From the NCBI RefSeq assembly GCF_000702305.1, contig NZ_KL370890.1, positions 23,611-87,610 of the forward strand: DNA of 64,000 nucleotides, read 5' to 3'. Of this stretch, positions 35,503 to 45,409 are shown piece by piece. How positions within the stretch are numbered: the first letter of the stretch is position 1; every line of letters starts with the position of its first letter. The notes under the pieces were generated by a model. It was not told the origin of the DNA and searched no databases. It worked only from the letters and a program-made list of their open reading frames with translations. The position numbers were made by a program, and so were the translations under genes. This DNA comes from Allobosea sp. 117. GTDB taxonomy: Bacteria > Pseudomonadota > Alphaproteobacteria > Rhizobiales > Xanthobacteraceae.

Positions 35503-38500
35503 ATGACCCGGGCATGGCGGCTGGCCGCCGTGCATCATGGGGGGCGTCAGTCCATGTCTGATCGAATCGCCGACACCGGCGATGGCGAGCACCGCGCTGG
35601 CGCTGCAGGGACAGCGTGCGCCACGGTGCATAGACGGCTGATCGCCGGGCTCCTCGCTTCCACCGCCTGGATCGCCGTTTCGAGCGATGCCTCGGCGCAG
35701 GCGACGTGCGGGGCTTCGGGCAGCGGCTATAGCTGCTCCATCGCCAGCGGGGACTATACCTCGCCGATAACGGTCACCGAGCCGGGCAACGCTCCTTCCG
35801 GCAACGCATTGACCGTGAACAATGCCGGCACCATCGACATCGGCGTCGGCGCAGTCCCGACCTCCTCGGTCGGCGTCTATGCCCTGGGCGCGTCGATCAC
35901 CGGCGACAATTCGGTCAATAACGGAAATGCCTCCGGCCTGACCGTCGTCAATACCGGGGCGATCACGCTCGGGGACGGCGTGACGGCCTATTATAACTAC
36001 AACATCTACGGCATTTGGGCGCAGCAGGCGGCGAGCGGGCTCGGCTCCACCACCGCCCCTGCGGCAGTGTTCAATTACGGCACCGTCACTGTGGATCCCA
36101 CGTCGGCCGTCCAGGTGGTGGAAGCCTTCGGCATCTGGGTGAGCGACCAGGGCGGGGCGACCTTTGGCAACTCCTACGGTGCCTCCGTCTATAATGGCGG
36201 CGCGATCACCGTGACGGCGACCGGCCAGCAGGGCGCGGCCGGCATCGATGCGTTCTCCACCGGCGCCTATCAGGGCACCGCCGGCTCCGATTCGGGAGTA
36301 GGCGGCGTGGTTTCGGTGGTGAATGCGGCGCCGGTGACCGTTGACTGGACGTGGCAGAATGTCGGCAACAACAGCGGCGTCTTCGGCATCCAGGCGATCT
36401 CGACCGGCAGCGGCGGGGCGAACGTCGCCGCGTACACGATTGCAAGCGGCGGCGACGGCATCTGGGCCGGGCCGTCGCAGATCGTCCTGAATGCAGGCGG
36501 TGACGTGACGGTCACGGCGAACGGGACGCCCCAGAATGTCGCGGTTCCCGGCCTTTCGATCCTCAACGCCGTCTCCCCCGGCACCCCGCTCCAGGGTGCC
36601 GGCCTGTTCGCGGCGACCTTCGGCGGCAATGGCGGGGCGGGCTACGGCAACAACCAAAATGGCGGCGACGGCGCGGAGGGTGCGCGGGCCGGCATCGACA
36701 TCGTGGATGCGAGCGTGACCACCACCGGCAGCGGGCTGCCTGCCCTCGCGCTGCTGGTGCAGGCCGGGAGCGGCGGGTATTCCGGCTGCCAAAACTTTAA
36801 TGACTGCTCGTTCTGGGAGTTCAACAACTACAGCTATGAGAGCAATGGCGGCGCGGGCGGCGACGTCTACCCCAATGCCGATAGCGGCATCCAGATCGCC
36901 GCGCTGACCGCTCCGGTCACCATCTCGACCAATGGCGACAATTCCGCCGGCATACTGGCGCTGCTGCAGGGCGGCACGGGCGGCAGTGGCGGCGTCGTAC
37001 CCGCCGCCGGCACTGCCGGCGCGGGCGGCGCGGGCGGCAGCGTCTTCGCCACGCTGAACATCGGCCTTTCCGGGACAGGAGGTCAGCCGGTCACCGTGGT
37101 GACGCAGGGCACCAATTCTCCGGGCATCTCCGCGTTCAGCCTCGGCAGCGACGGGCACGACGGCGCCGAGGCGGCCGACAGCCTCGACAGCATCACCGCC
37201 GGCGCTGGCGGAAATGGTGGAAATGGCGGCGCCATCAATGTCCAGTTGTCGAACGCATCCGTGACCACGCTGCAAGATCAGTCCATCGGCATCTATGTCC
37301 TTTCGCAAGGCGGCACCGGGGCAGGCGGCGGCCTGGCCGACGGCGGCTCCATCGAACAACATGGCGGCGACGGCGGCGATGGCGGCTCGACGGGAGACGT
37401 GACGGTCACGCTCGATCCCGGCTCCGCTATCATCACCTATGGCGTCTCCTCGTCGGGCATCGTGGCGACCAGCATCAGCGGCGGCGGCGGCGATGGCGGC
37501 GGGGCGAGCGGCGGGCATGCGCACGCCGGCATCGGCGGCACCGGAGGAAACGCCGGCAACGCGACGGTCGACAATGCCGGCACCATCGTCACCCACGGGG
37601 CGTCGGCGCGCGGCATCGTCGCGCAGTCGATCGCCGGGTCGGGCGGCGGCGGCGGCTATTCCTATGGCACCTTCAGCAGTTCGGGCGGGACCGGCGCGGC
37701 GGCGGGCACCGCCGGTACCGCTGCCGTGACCAACAGCGGCGACATCACCACCTATGGCTCGAACGCCCATGGCGTGCTGCTGCAATCCATCGGCGGCGGC
37801 GGTGGCGCCGGCGGCCAGGCCGGCGGCTCCTTCGACACGGTTGGCGGCAGCGCCAGCGACACGCCTAACGAGTCCGATGGCGGCACCGTCCTCTTCACCT
37901 CGGACGGCGGCAGCATCGTCACCGACGGCTTCGGGGCCTTCGGCGTGCTCGGCCAGTCGATCGGCGGCGGCGGCGGCGATGGCGGCGGCGCGGCGGGCGG
38001 CAATGTCGTCGTCGGCGGCAATGGCGGCGCGGGTGGCGCGGGTGGAACCGTTACCGCCGAGCTCAACGCCGGCACCGAAATCCTCACCCTGGACGACGGC
38101 TCGGCCGGCGTCGTCATGCAGTCGATCGGTGGCGGCGGCGGCAATGGCGGCAATGCCAGCGCCAACAGCATCTTCATAACGACGGCGGTCGGAGGTGCTG
38201 CCGGCGGCGGCGGCGACGGCGGCGCAGTTACCATCAATACCGACGACGCCAGCATCACCACCGCCGGCACCAAGGCGCCCGGTATTCTGGCACAGTCGAT
38301 CGGCGGCGGCGGCGGAGCGGGCGGCTGGGCGATCGCGAAAACGGCGTCGGCGGCCATCGGCGTCTCCTCGGCGGTCGGCGGTAACGGTGGAACCGGCGGA
38401 GACGCCTCGACGTCGACCGTCACCTTGGCCGGCACCTCGGTGCTGACAGGCCTGCAGATCGAGCTGCTGGGCGACGGCATCGCGCTGGAGCAGTCGCATT

Positions 38501-41500
38501 GCGCGGACGCGACCTGCAACATGCTTTCGGTCGACAGCTATGGCGCCGTGGTGCAGAGCATCGGCGGCGGCGGCGGCATGGGTGGTTCCGCGATGGCGCA
38601 GTCGCTGGTGCTGGCCATACCCAACCCCAGCGGCGACCAGGCCGCGCTGGCCGTGAGCCTCTCGGTGGGCGGTTCAGGCGGCGATGGCGGCAACGGCGAC
38701 ACGGCGCAGTTCTTCCAGACGCAGGGCAGCACGATCACCACCTATGGCCAGGGCTCTGGTGGTGCACTGGTGCAGTCGATCGGCGGCGGCGGCGGCGCAG
38801 GCGGCGATTCCTCCGCCAATGCCTCCGTGCTTGGCTACGATACGCCGGGAGATGTCACGTCGCTTGCCATCTCGACAGCCGTCACCGTCGGGGGCTCGGG
38901 CGGCAGCGGCGGCACGGGCGGCGAGGTGATCGTGGCGCTTGGCGGCACGCTCGACGGCAGCGGCGATTTCACTGCCGATCCGACCGGCAGTGCGCCGACC
39001 TCCATCACCACCTATGGCGACTATGCCAACGGCATAACCGCGCAGTCGATCGGCGGCGGCGGCGGTAATGCCGGCTTCGGCGCCGGCAACACCCAGTCTT
39101 TCGGTACCGGAAGCAGCACCTCGATCACCGCGACGCTGGGCTCGCAGGGCGGCGCGGGCGGGAATGGCGGCCAGGTCTACGCCTTTATCGGCGCCGGCGA
39201 CGGCATCACCACCTGGGGCTCCGGCTCGGTCGGCCTGCTGGCGCAGTCGATCGGCGGCGGCGGCGGCACCTCGCAAGGCGGCTCGTTCAGCCTGGCGCAG
39301 ACCATCGGCACGGGCGAGAACAACCCGGTGCTGAAGCCGAGCGTGACGGTCAATATCGGCCTCGGTTCCGACGCCACCGGCGGCAATGGTGGCAATCTGA
39401 ACATCGACGTCGCGGCGCCGATCACCACCCATGGCGGCGATGCGGTCGGCGTGCTGGCGCAATCGATCGGCGGCGGCGGTGGCCTCGGCGGCTCCGCCGG
39501 ATCGGACGGTTCGGCGGACAACCCGATCGTCGCCACCAATAACGGCCTCGCCGAGCGCGAATTCTCCAGCGAGGTTTCCAGCTTCCTGCAGAACGTGTTC
39601 CAGGGCGACAACGACGGCAGCAACATCCCTTCCATCGACACGAGCTTCACGTTGTCCATCGGCGGCAAGGGCGCGCAGGGCGGCACGGGCGGGAATATCG
39701 GGCTCGTCATATCGGCGCCGATCACCACGTCCGGCGACTGGGCGAGCGGCGTGGTCGCGCAGTCGATCGGCGGCGGCGGCGGCAAGGGAGGCACGGCGGC
39801 GGCAACCGGCACCGGCGGCCTTCCCGAGATCACTATCAATTCGACCGTCGCGCTCGGCGGCAGCGGCGGCTCGGGCAACAATGCCGGCGAGGTGGTCATC
39901 GACCTGCAAGCGGGCGACGCCGTCATCCAGACCGCCGGCTACGGCGCGAGCGGCATCATCGCGCAGTCGATCGGCGGCGGCGGCGGCATGGGTGCCGATG
40001 GCTCGGACAGTGCGACGGGTCTCGTGACACTCGGCCAGGACGAGGGCGGGAACCCCGGCAGTGGCGGTACCGGCGGCCCGGTGCAGTTCGAATATTACGA
40101 CACAAACGGCTCGACGGTGGCCACCACCGGCGTCGCGGCCGATGCCATCATCCTGCAATCGGTCGGCGGCGGTGGCGGCATCGGCGGCGCCGGCAGCAGC
40201 CTGTTCGGCGGCGTGACGCAGCAATCCACCTCGTGGACGCTGACGGCCGGCGGCAATTCCGGCTCCGGCGGCGATGGCGGTACCGTGCTGGTGCAGCAGG
40301 GCGTGAACAACGCCATACTGAACGTCTCCACGCAGGGCGACTACTCGATCGGCCTGCTGGCGCAGTCGATCGGCGGCGGCGGCGGCCTGATCAGCGTCCA
40401 GCCGACCGCCGAGACCGTGACCGCCAATCTCGGCGGCCAGATGTCGAGCGGCAATGGCGGCACGGTCACCATCAATGTCGCCAACGTCAATCTCAGCACG
40501 CAGGGCGTTGCCGCGCACGGCATCGTTGCGCAGTCGATCGGCGGCGGCGGCGGCTATATCCGGATCAACGACACCGGCGACACGGCGGCGACGCCTTCGC
40601 TGACCACGACATGGAGCACGTCCGATTCGGATACCCTCACGCAGGGGGCCGGAAGCGGCGGCGACGTGAACGTCACCTTCATCGGCGGCAGCGTCACCGT
40701 TACCGGCGCGGGGGCGGTCGGCATCCTCGCGCAGTCGCTCGGCGGCGGCGGCGGCGTGCTGGTGAGCGACGGCTCGATCTTCGCCGGCACCGCGGCATCG
40801 ACCTCGGGCATCTGCATCGATTCATGCACCGGCGGCGGCAATGTCGCCGTCATCGCCAACGGCGATATCTCGGCCACCGGCACGAACGGCATCGGCATCT
40901 TCGCCCAGAGCCAGGGCAGCAGCGGCCTAACCACCACCCTAAACGGCACCGTCGCCGTCACCGTCATCTCGAACGTGACAGGCGGCAGCGGCACTGCCGC
41001 CACCGATACGCAATCCGGCGCCGCCGGCGTCTGGATCGATGGCGACAATTCCGGCAACACCGTTACCGTCGCCTCCGGCGCTACCCTTACCACCAGCCTC
41101 GGCACCAGCGGCACGGCGATCCTGCAGACCGGCGGCGGCATCACTACCGTCAACAATTCCGGCACCGTCGACGGCGCCGTCTATCTGAACGGCGGCACGT
41201 TCAACAACGTCAATGGTGGCGTGCACAACACCGGCAGCGTCAATGACGGCGACGTGGTCAACCACGGCACGCTGAACGTCGGCATGTCCGACGAGATCCG
41301 CATCACCCATGTCACCGGCGACTTCACCCAGACCAGCGAGGGTCAGCTCGGCGTGACCATCGACTCGCTCAACAAGGCGGGGGATCTCCTCGACGTGGCG
41401 GGCCTCGCCCTGATCGACGGGCTCATCGTGCCGACCGCGATCTCGCTCCTGCCCGGGCCGGTGCAGGTCGTGACCGCCAGCAGCCTGAGCTCCACGGCCG

Positions 41501-42678
41501 ATGCGCAGGACTCCCTGCTGTTTCGCTGGGACGCCGAGCAGTTCGGGAACAGCATCTCGATCACGCCGCATGCCGACTTCACGCCCGCCGGCGTCGCCCT
41601 CACCCGGAGCCAGGCCTCGCTCGCCGACTATCTTTCGCGCGCCTGGGACAATTCCGACGCCGGGATGGCCATCACCTTCGCCCAGCTTTCGCAGATCGGC
41701 GGAGCCGGCAGCTACACAGCGGCACTCAACGAATATTCGGGCAAGGACATCCAGGCGCAGTCGATCGCCTACGCCAATACGGCCGGCACCATCCTCGGCG
41801 CCTCGCTGACCTGCCCGGTCTTCAGCGGCGGCCGACCCGACGGCGAGGATAGCTGCGTGTGGGCCGACATCTCCGGGCGCTGGAGCGACCAGGACACCAC
41901 CGCCGAGATCCAGGGCTACAACGTCTCCGCCACCAGCTACCGCATCGGTGGCCAGCACGAGATCGCCCAGGACTGGTATCTCGGCGGCTCCTTCGCCGTC
42001 GGCACCTCCTCGGCCTCGATGGCCGGCGGCTCCGACGGGGACGGCGAGACCTATGACGGCTCCGTCTCGCTGCGCCACACCGTCGGGCCATGGTTCTTCG
42101 CCGGCTCGGTGGCGATGGGCTACGGCTCCTTCGACAACACCCGGCTGGTCAATCTGCCGGGTTCCAGCGCGGCGCTGGAGAGCGATTCCAGCATCTTCCT
42201 GGCCGGCGCGCGGCTGCGGGCCGGCTATCAGTTCACCTTCGAGGACTGGTACGTCCGGCCCTATGGGGACGTCGACCTGATCTACTCGCACATGCCGGGG
42301 GTGACCGAGAGGGGTTCGCCGATCTACGCCCTTCAGCTCGACAGCAGCAGCAAGACCAATGTCGGCCTGTCGGCGATGGTCGAGGTCGGCGGCCGGGTGG
42401 AGCTGCAGAACGCGATCACGCTGCGTCCCTATGCGGCCGTCGGCGTCACCTATTTGCCGGACAACACGCGTTCGGTGGATGCGAGCTTCGCCGGCGCGCT
42501 CGCCGCCGACGGCACCTTCACCGACTATCTGGAGGCGCCGGAGGTGCTGGGCCGCATCGATCTCGGCCTGCAGTTCCTGCGCGCCGGCGGCTTCGAGTTC
42601 CGGGCCGGCTACATGGCCGATATCGGCGACACCTATGTGAGCCAGTCGGCAAGCGCACGGCTCGTCTACCGGTTCTAG
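35503..42678 (+). CDS. Giant autotransporter with glycine-rich repeats
   Basis: Predicted 2391-residue type Va autotransporter. ATG 35503 follows GGGGAAGG; ATG 35554 is an alternative. The signal region is long, with a hydrophobic core at LIAGLLASTAWIAVSS and cleavage near ASA-QATCG. The passenger (to about residue 2060) is Gly/Ser/Thr/Asn rich beta-helix sequence, with GTI/GDI-type turns and at least 16 copies of an A-QSIGGGGG motif. The C-terminal barrel starts near CVWADISGRWSDQDTTAEIQG and ends SARLVYRF with terminal Phe. Probably surface-anchored, in adhesion or biofilm; exact role unknown. GGC-rich DNA makes long false antisense frames. Confidence 0.88.
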   Translation: MTRAWRLAAVHHGGRQSMSDRIADTGDGEHRAGAAGTACATVHRRLIAGLLASTAWIAVSSDASAQATCGASGSGYSCSIASGDYTSPITVTEPGNAPSGNALTVNNAGTIDIGVGAVPTSSVGVYALGASITGDNSVNNGNASGLTVVNTGAITLGDGVTAYYNYNIYGIWAQQAASGLGSTTAPAAVFNYGTVTVDPTSAVQVVEAFGIWVSDQGGATFGNSYGASVYNGGAITVTATGQQGAAGIDAFSTGAYQGTAGSDSGVGGVVSVVNAAPVTVDWTWQNVGNNSGVFGIQAISTGSGGANVAAYTIASGGDGIWAGPSQIVLNAGGDVTVTANGTPQNVAVPGLSILNAVSPGTPLQGAGLFAATFGGNGGAGYGNNQNGGDGAEGARAGIDIVDASVTTTGSGLPALALLVQAGSGGYSGCQNFNDCSFWEFNNYSYESNGGAGGDVYPNADSGIQIAALTAPVTISTNGDNSAGILALLQGGTGGSGGVVPAAGTAGAGGAGGSVFATLNIGLSGTGGQPVTVVTQGTNSPGISAFSLGSDGHDGAEAADSLDSITAGAGGNGGNGGAINVQLSNASVTTLQDQSIGIYVLSQGGTGAGGGLADGGSIEQHGGDGGDGGSTGDVTVTLDPGSAIITYGVSSSGIVATSISGGGGDGGGASGGHAHAGIGGTGGNAGNATVDNAGTIVTHGASARGIVAQSIAGSGGGGGYSYGTFSSSGGTGAAAGTAGTAAVTNSGDITTYGSNAHGVLLQSIGGGGGAGGQAGGSFDTVGGSASDTPNESDGGTVLFTSDGGSIVTDGFGAFGVLGQSIGGGGGDGGGAAGGNVVVGGNGGAGGAGGTVTAELNAGTEILTLDDGSAGVVMQSIGGGGGNGGNASANSIFITTAVGGAAGGGGDGGAVTINTDDASITTAGTKAPGILAQSIGGGGGAGGWAIAKTASAAIGVSSAVGGNGGTGGDASTSTVTLAGTSVLTGLQIELLGDGIALEQSHCADATCNMLSVDSYGAVVQSIGGGGGMGGSAMAQSLVLAIPNPSGDQAALAVSLSVGGSGGDGGNGDTAQFFQTQGSTITTYGQGSGGALVQSIGGGGGAGGDSSANASVLGYDTPGDVTSLAISTAVTVGGSGGSGGTGGEVIVALGGTLDGSGDFTADPTGSAPTSITTYGDYANGITAQSIGGGGGNAGFGAGNTQSFGTGSSTSITATLGSQGGAGGNGGQVYAFIGAGDGITTWGSGSVGLLAQSIGGGGGTSQGGSFSLAQTIGTGENNPVLKPSVTVNIGLGSDATGGNGGNLNIDVAAPITTHGGDAVGVLAQSIGGGGGLGGSAGSDGSADNPIVATNNGLAEREFSSEVSSFLQNVFQGDNDGSNIPSIDTSFTLSIGGKGAQGGTGGNIGLVISAPITTSGDWASGVVAQSIGGGGGKGGTAAATGTGGLPEITINSTVALGGSGGSGNNAGEVVIDLQAGDAVIQTAGYGASGIIAQSIGGGGGMGADGSDSATGLVTLGQDEGGNPGSGGTGGPVQFEYYDTNGSTVATTGVAADAIILQSVGGGGGIGGAGSSLFGGVTQQSTSWTLTAGGNSGSGGDGGTVLVQQGVNNAILNVSTQGDYSIGLLAQSIGGGGGLISVQPTAETVTANLGGQMSSGNGGTVTINVANVNLSTQGVAAHGIVAQSIGGGGGYIRINDTGDTAATPSLTTTWSTSDSDTLTQGAGSGGDVNVTFIGGSVTVTGAGAVGILAQSLGGGGGVLVSDGSIFAGTAASTSGICIDSCTGGGNVAVIANGDISATGTNGIGIFAQSQGSSGLTTTLNGTVAVTVISNVTGGSGTAATDTQSGAAGVWIDGDNSGNTVTVASGATLTTSLGTSGTAILQTGGGITTVNNSGTVDGAVYLNGGTFNNVNGGVHNTGSVNDGDVVNHGTLNVGMSDEIRITHVTGDFTQTSEGQLGVTIDSLNKAGDLLDVAGLALIDGLIVPTAISLLPGPVQVVTASSLSSTADAQDSLLFRWDAEQFGNSISITPHADFTPAGVALTRSQASLADYLSRAWDNSDAGMAITFAQLSQIGGAGSYTAALNEYSGKDIQAQSIAYANTAGTILGASLTCPVFSGGRPDGEDSCVWADISGRWSDQDTTAEIQGYNVSATSYRIGGQHEIAQDWYLGGSFAVGTSSASMAGGSDGDGETYDGSVSLRHTVGPWFFAGSVAMGYGSFDNTRLVNLPGSSAALESDSSIFLAGARLRAGYQFTFEDWYVRPYGDVDLIYSHMPGVTERGSPIYALQLDSSSKTNVGLSAMVEVGGRVELQNAITLRPYAAVGVTYLPDNTRSVDASFAGALAADGTFTDYLEAPEVLGRIDLGLQFLRAGGFEFRAGYMADIGDTYVSQSASARLVYRF
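37623..40756 (+). repeat. QSIGGGGG repeat array inside the autotransporter
   Basis: About 16 imperfect units, each marked by CAGTCGATCGGCGGCGGCGG or a close variant. They start near 37623, 37782, 37953, 38119, 38293, 38553, 38773, 39043, 39243, 39459, 39759, 39963, 40157, 40363, 40531 and 40733. Spacing is about 160-300 bp, so this is a repeated structural module of the passenger beta-helix with variable inserts rather than a simple tandem repeat. Confidence 0.85.
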
Positions 42679-42919
42679 TGGGATCGCGGCGCCGGGGCCC
42701 ACAGAGACGGGCGCTCGCGCGGACGGAGCCGCCCCTCGGCAGGTCAGTCAGTCGCCGCTTCGAGGTCGAAATTCTCGCCTGGGAAGAAGCGGGCAAGGCG
42801 AACATCCGCCGTGCGCATGCCCCTCCATCCCTTCCTTTCGGGAGATGCGGAGGTGACCAGGGCAAGGTCGCGCGCGGCCGCGCGGGTCGCCCGCTGCCAC
42901 GTCACCGTCTTCAGCGAGC

Positions 42920-43894
42920 TCACGGCCGGTCACCATCAAGGACGACCATCATCCGCGGTCCCGGTGCGACGGCCACACGGTAGTCGCACACGGAAGCCAA
43001 AGCGCGGCCGGCGATGCAAAGACGGTCTTCCGCCCAGACGGCGACGACGAGGCGGCCATCGGCGGTGAACACGACGCCTTCGGGGTAGTCGCCGGCCTTC
43101 ATCTCCGCGAGGACGCGCCGCCCGGCGCGGTCGAGCATCGCGACCTTCCCGCTCTGCTGGTTGGTGACGGCAATGCGGCTCCCGTCGGACGTGACCGCGA
43201 CCCCATAGGGCATGAGGCCGACCCGAATGCGCGAGACTTCGCTCAGCGCGGCGGTGTCGATGACGGACAGGTCGTTGCTGCGCACATTCGCGACGTAGAG
43301 CTCGCGGCCGTCCGGAGACAGCGCAAGGGCGAAGGGGGCGCGGCCGGTCGGGATGGCGGCGATCCGGCGCATCGTCGCGAGATCGACCACGCTGACCTGG
43401 TCGCTCTCGCGGTCGGCGACATAGGCGCGCCCTCCGCGCTCGTCGACGACGAGCCCGGCCGGCGAACGGCCGACCGCGGCACGGGCCGTTTCCCGGCCGG
43501 TCCCGGCGTCGAGCCGGATGAGCGCATCGGCGCTCCAGTCGCTGACGAGCAGGCTGCGTCCCTCGCCGATAACGGCAATGCCGAAAGGCTCGGCGCCCGC
43601 CTTGAAGGAGTCCGTGACGCGCCGCTCCGCGATGTCCACGCGCGAGACGAGCCCCAGATCCGGGTGTGTCACGAACAGCGTCCGTCCATCCACGGAGCCG
43701 GCTATCCCGGCCGGCACGCGCGGCAACCCGATCTCGGCCGCGACGGAACCTGTCGCCGCGTCCACCAGGGTGAGGCGCGCACCCTGCTGGGAAACGACGG
43801 CGACGATCTCGCCTGCCGAGGTCGCGGAGAACGACGCGTTGGCGAGCATCGCGCCGGCGAGCGCCGCGCACAGCGTCGACTTCGAAGCGATCAC
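42920..43894 (-). CDS. YVTN-type beta-propeller periplasmic protein in the mxa operon
   Basis: 324-residue secreted protein (signal peptide ending near ATSA-GEI) made of about seven YVTN/cytochrome-D1-like propeller blades, e.g. VDGRTLFVTHPDLGLVSRVD, VSVVDLATMRRIAAIPTGRAPFALALSPDGRELYVANVRSNDLSVID and GLMPYGVAVTSDGSRIAVTNQQSGKVAML. Its ATG overlaps the mxaD stop by 3 bp, so it is translationally coupled to mxaD and belongs to the methanol oxidation operon. Similar propellers accompany PQQ dehydrogenases in other methylotrophs, but its function is unproven. Confidence 0.85.
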   Translation of the reverse strand: MIASKSTLCAALAGAMLANASFSATSAGEIVAVVSQQGARLTLVDAATGSVAAEIGLPRVPAGIAGSVDGRTLFVTHPDLGLVSRVDIAERRVTDSFKAGAEPFGIAVIGEGRSLLVSDWSADALIRLDAGTGRETARAAVGRSPAGLVVDERGGRAYVADRESDQVSVVDLATMRRIAAIPTGRAPFALALSPDGRELYVANVRSNDLSVIDTAALSEVSRIRVGLMPYGVAVTSDGSRIAVTNQQSGKVAMLDRAGRRVLAEMKAGDYPEGVVFTADGRLVVAVWAEDRLCIAGRALASVCDYRVAVAPGPRMMVVLDGDRP

Positions 43895-44415
43895 TTCGCC
43901 GCCGCCTTTTTCAGCCCTTCCAGCCCTTGCCTGATGAAGTCCGTCATCGCCGCGACGGCGGCCTCGTCATTCAGGTTCTCTGGCGGCTCATTCGTCGTGT
44001 CGGCGCGGTAGAAGCGGGCGCCCCAGCTCACCTCGCTGCCCCCGGCGGCGGGCGTCACCTCGATGGTGACGGTGTAGAAGCTCACCGGCAGCGCCTCCAC
44101 ATTCTCCTTCGACAGCCGGTAGGAGAGGCGCCGGGCGCCGGCATCCACCTCGTCCAGCCCCTCGACGAGCTCGCCCTTGGCGAGCGTGATGGTGCGCTCG
44201 GCGCCGGCCGCCTCGCCGGTGGCCTTGGACTGCTTCACCAGCGGGTGCCAGTCGGCGATCGAGCCGAAGGCTGCGATCAGCTTCCACACCGTCTCCGGAG
44301 GCGCGGCGATCGTCACGCGATCGTCGGCCTTCTGCGGCGTCGGTCCATGCGCCGTCACGGGCGAGAGGCCGAGAAGCAGGAGAGCGGCGGCGAAGGCAAG
44401 GCGCTGGAGCATCAT
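43891..44415 (-). CDS. mxaD: Methanol oxidation protein MxaD (SRPBCC family)
   Basis: 174-residue periplasmic protein with a signal peptide ending near VTA-HGPTP and a START/SRPBCC fold (VTIAAPPETVWKLIAAFGSIADWHPLVKQSK). MxaD has been linked to interaction between methanol dehydrogenase and cytochrome cL. Located directly after mxaL with a 10-bp gap and overlapping the propeller gene, as in the canonical mxa order. Confidence 0.9.
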   Translation of the reverse strand: MMLQRLAFAAALLLLGLSPVTAHGPTPQKADDRVTIAAPPETVWKLIAAFGSIADWHPLVKQSKATGEAAGAERTITLAKGELVEGLDEVDAGARRLSYRLSKENVEALPVSFYTVTIEVTPAAGGSEVSWGARFYRADTTNEPPENLNDEAAVAAMTDFIRQGLEGLKKAAAK

Positions 44416-44425
44416 GTCGTTTCCT

Positions 44426-45409
44426 TCAATGGGCAGGGATGGCGCGGCGCGAGGCGAGGGCGCCGGCGGCGAAGAGAGTGGCGAGGCACAGCAGGGCGAG
44501 CGCGGCCGGCACCGGCGCCGTGTCGACGCGCACGCTCACCGGCCGGACACGCGTGCCCGCTTCCACCGCGGTGGCCAGCGCCGACGGGTCGCCAAGGCGG
44601 GTGAAGCCGAGCCCGGTCTGTGCGGCGAGCGCGCGCAGATGCTCCTCGCGCATGGCGCTCAGATGCTCGGTCCCGCTCGCCGGATCCCCGCCCCATGGCG
44701 CGTTGCGCGGGTTCCAGCCGGCGCGGGAGGGCGCATCCGCCGGCGGCGGGCCGGAACGGTTCTCCTGCGGCACGTCCTGCTCGCCGTAGAAACCGATCTC
44801 ACGGCCATCCTCGTCGAATTTCGGGATCGGCGCGGGCTCGCTGCCGCCGACGCCGACGAGTAGGCCGGAGACCTTGCCCGGCTCGCCGTCGAACGCCGGC
44901 AGGCCGGAGCCCGGCAAGGGCGGGGCCTCGTGCCCGTCGGTGAGGAATACGAGATCGGCCTTGAGGTCGGCCGCCATGGCGAGGGCGGCATGCACGCCGC
45001 GCGCGACATAGCTGTCGCCCTCCCAGGCCATGCGCCAGTCGAGCCCCTCGATGGAGCCGTCGATGGCGGCGAAGTTCTCGCACACCTCCGCCGGCTCGAA
45101 GAGCAGGAAGCTGCGCCGCTCGGTGAAGATGCCGAGCCCGAGCCGCGATTCGCACGGTAGCGCCGCCAGCAGTGCGCGGGCCGCTCGCTTGGCTTCGGCG
45201 AGCCGGGAGGCGGGGGTGCCGTCGATCCGGTAGTCGCGCACATTCATGCTGCCGGTGACGTCGATCACCAGGACGAGGTCCCGCGCGGAACGCGTGAGTT
45301 CCATGCGAGGCGCCGCCAGCGCGGCGGCGAGCGCGAGCAGCGCAACCGCGAGCAGCCAGAAGCGCGCGTCGCGCAGCCGCGGGTGGGAAGCAAGCGCGCG
45401 CCGCCTCAT
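44426..45409 (-). CDS. mxaL: Methanol dehydrogenase maturation protein MxaL (VWA domain)
   Basis: 327-residue membrane-anchored protein with an N-terminal helix (FWLLAVALLALAAALAA), a von Willebrand A domain whose MIDAS motif is LVLVIDVTGSMNV, and a C-terminal helix. MxaL works with MxaA, MxaC and MxaK in inserting calcium into the enzyme. ATG 45409 overlaps the mxaK stop (ATGA), which fixes the start. Confidence 0.92.
   Translation of the reverse strand: MRRRALASHPRLRDARFWLLAVALLALAAALAAPRMELTRSARDLVLVIDVTGSMNVRDYRIDGTPASRLAEAKRAARALLAALPCESRLGLGIFTERRSFLLFEPAEVCENFAAIDGSIEGLDWRMAWEGDSYVARGVHAALAMAADLKADLVFLTDGHEAPPLPGSGLPAFDGEPGKVSGLLVGVGGSEPAPIPKFDEDGREIGFYGEQDVPQENRSGPPPADAPSRAGWNPRNAPWGGDPASGTEHLSAMREEHLRALAAQTGLGFTRLGDPSALATAVEAGTRVRPVSVRVDTAPVPAALALLCLATLFAAGALASRRAIPAH

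Noticed and set aside
35419..38499. A 1026-codon open frame on the minus strand
   Set aside because: It is antisense to the autotransporter and reads as low-complexity Ala/Arg/Asp sequence produced by GGC-rich repeat DNA. No domain, signal or ribosome site supports it.
37623..40756. GGC-rich repeats taken as a CRISPR-like or tandem DNA repeat
   Set aside because: They are in frame, encode QSIGGGGG protein modules and have irregular spacing inside a single coding gene.
40939..42702. A 587-codon minus-strand frame
   Set aside because: Antisense to the autotransporter barrel; composition is typical of a GC-rich shadow frame.
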